A DNA stretch of 41,852 bases from the NCBI GenBank assembly GCA_902613475.1, contig CACMHG010000016.1, forward strand, positions 1 through 41,852. Direction: 5' to 3'. The position numbers were made by a program, and so were the translations under genes. The notes under the pieces were generated by a model. The model saw only the letters and a program-made list of their open reading frames with translations, was not told the DNA's origin and did no database searches. Shown piece after piece: positions 41,832 through 41,852 of the stretch; positions within the stretch are counted from its first letter, which is position 1; every line of letters begins with the position of its first letter. The DNA is from K189A clade bacterium (GTDB taxonomy: Bacteria; Pseudomonadota; Gammaproteobacteria; Pseudomonadales; Azotimanducaceae).

Positions 41832-41852
41832 CCGTGAGCAAAAAAGCTGCGT
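41832..41852 (+). repeat. Start of a third structured-repeat copy, cut by window edge
   Basis: The last 21 bases, CCGTGAGCAAAAAAGCTGCGT, are identical to the first bases of copy A at 20262. The rest would lie outside the window. Confidence 0.55.

Noticed and set aside
1..41852. CRISPR array or other spaced direct repeats.
   Set aside because: No regularly spaced short direct repeats were found; the repeats present are few, dispersed and long.

Overview
The window most resembles an accessory-rich stretch of a marine, aerobic gammaproteobacterium. The evidence is moderate GC, Zur- and Fur-type operators, AmiD- and TcyP-like proteins, two GPH-type sugar symporters, several phytanoyl-CoA (PhyH) dioxygenases, an NtaA/DmoA-type flavin monooxygenase, and many dispersed non-coding repeats and gene relics. 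The taxonomic call is inference. No rRNA, complete tRNA or CRISPR array is visible.

The dominant theme is selenocysteine. Four genes are interrupted by a single in-frame UGA that is followed at once by an in-frame continuation, a redox Cys and a SECIS-like hairpin: a UGSC-family protein (cut by the left edge, UGA at 217-219), two paralogous membrane-anchored redoxins with a UPPC motif (UGA at 6678-6680 and 36967-36969), and a GrdB/PrdB-like selenoprotein B with a UPIC motif (UGA at 31890-31892). No selA, selB, selC or selD gene is in the window, so the decoding machinery must lie elsewhere. A conventional gene caller would split or truncate all four.

Layout. 1-1.6 kb: UGSC selenoprotein and its upstream partner (minus strand). 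2-5 kb: GPH symporter and sterol-desaturase-like oxygenase. 5.4-8.4 kb: a PhyH dioxygenase, the first redoxin selenoprotein and a broken gene (minus). 8.6-12.7 kb: second GPH symporter, FAD monooxygenase, SDR. 13.3-16.4 kb: a tight operon of FAD amine/D-amino-acid oxidoreductase, lipoprotein N-acetylmuramoyl-L-alanine amidase and LD-carboxypeptidase, which together suggest muropeptide and D-amino-acid use. 17-19.9 kb: an unknown protein, a tRNA-Pro 3'-end relic, then a Zur-box-controlled COG0523 metallochaperone with DUF1826. 20-22.6 kb: metallo-beta-lactamase-fold enzyme, small lipoprotein and repeats. 22.6-24.3 kb: a conspicuously GC-rich segment with a tcyP-type cystine symporter and a 5'-truncated MaoC gene. 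24.4-26.5 kb: an O-acyltransferase frameshifted at a homopolymer. 27.4-32.7 kb: a plus-strand cluster of flavin monooxygenase, DMT exporter, PhyH-HEAT fusion and the selenoprotein B homologue. 33.1-35.6 kb: acyl-CoA ligase and enoyl-CoA hydratase. 35.8-38.7 kb: decayed PhyH gene, second redoxin selenoprotein and a COG3618 amidohydrolase. 38.9-41.6 kb: secreted two-repeat protein and MATE exporter.

The selenoproteins sit beside iron- or flavin-dependent oxygenases and permeases. A reasonable but untested reading is a set of small-molecule catabolic modules that pair oxygenases with selenol-based reductases. Between modules lie at least three families of dispersed repeats and three copies, all damaged, of an HGGxSTG-type small gene.
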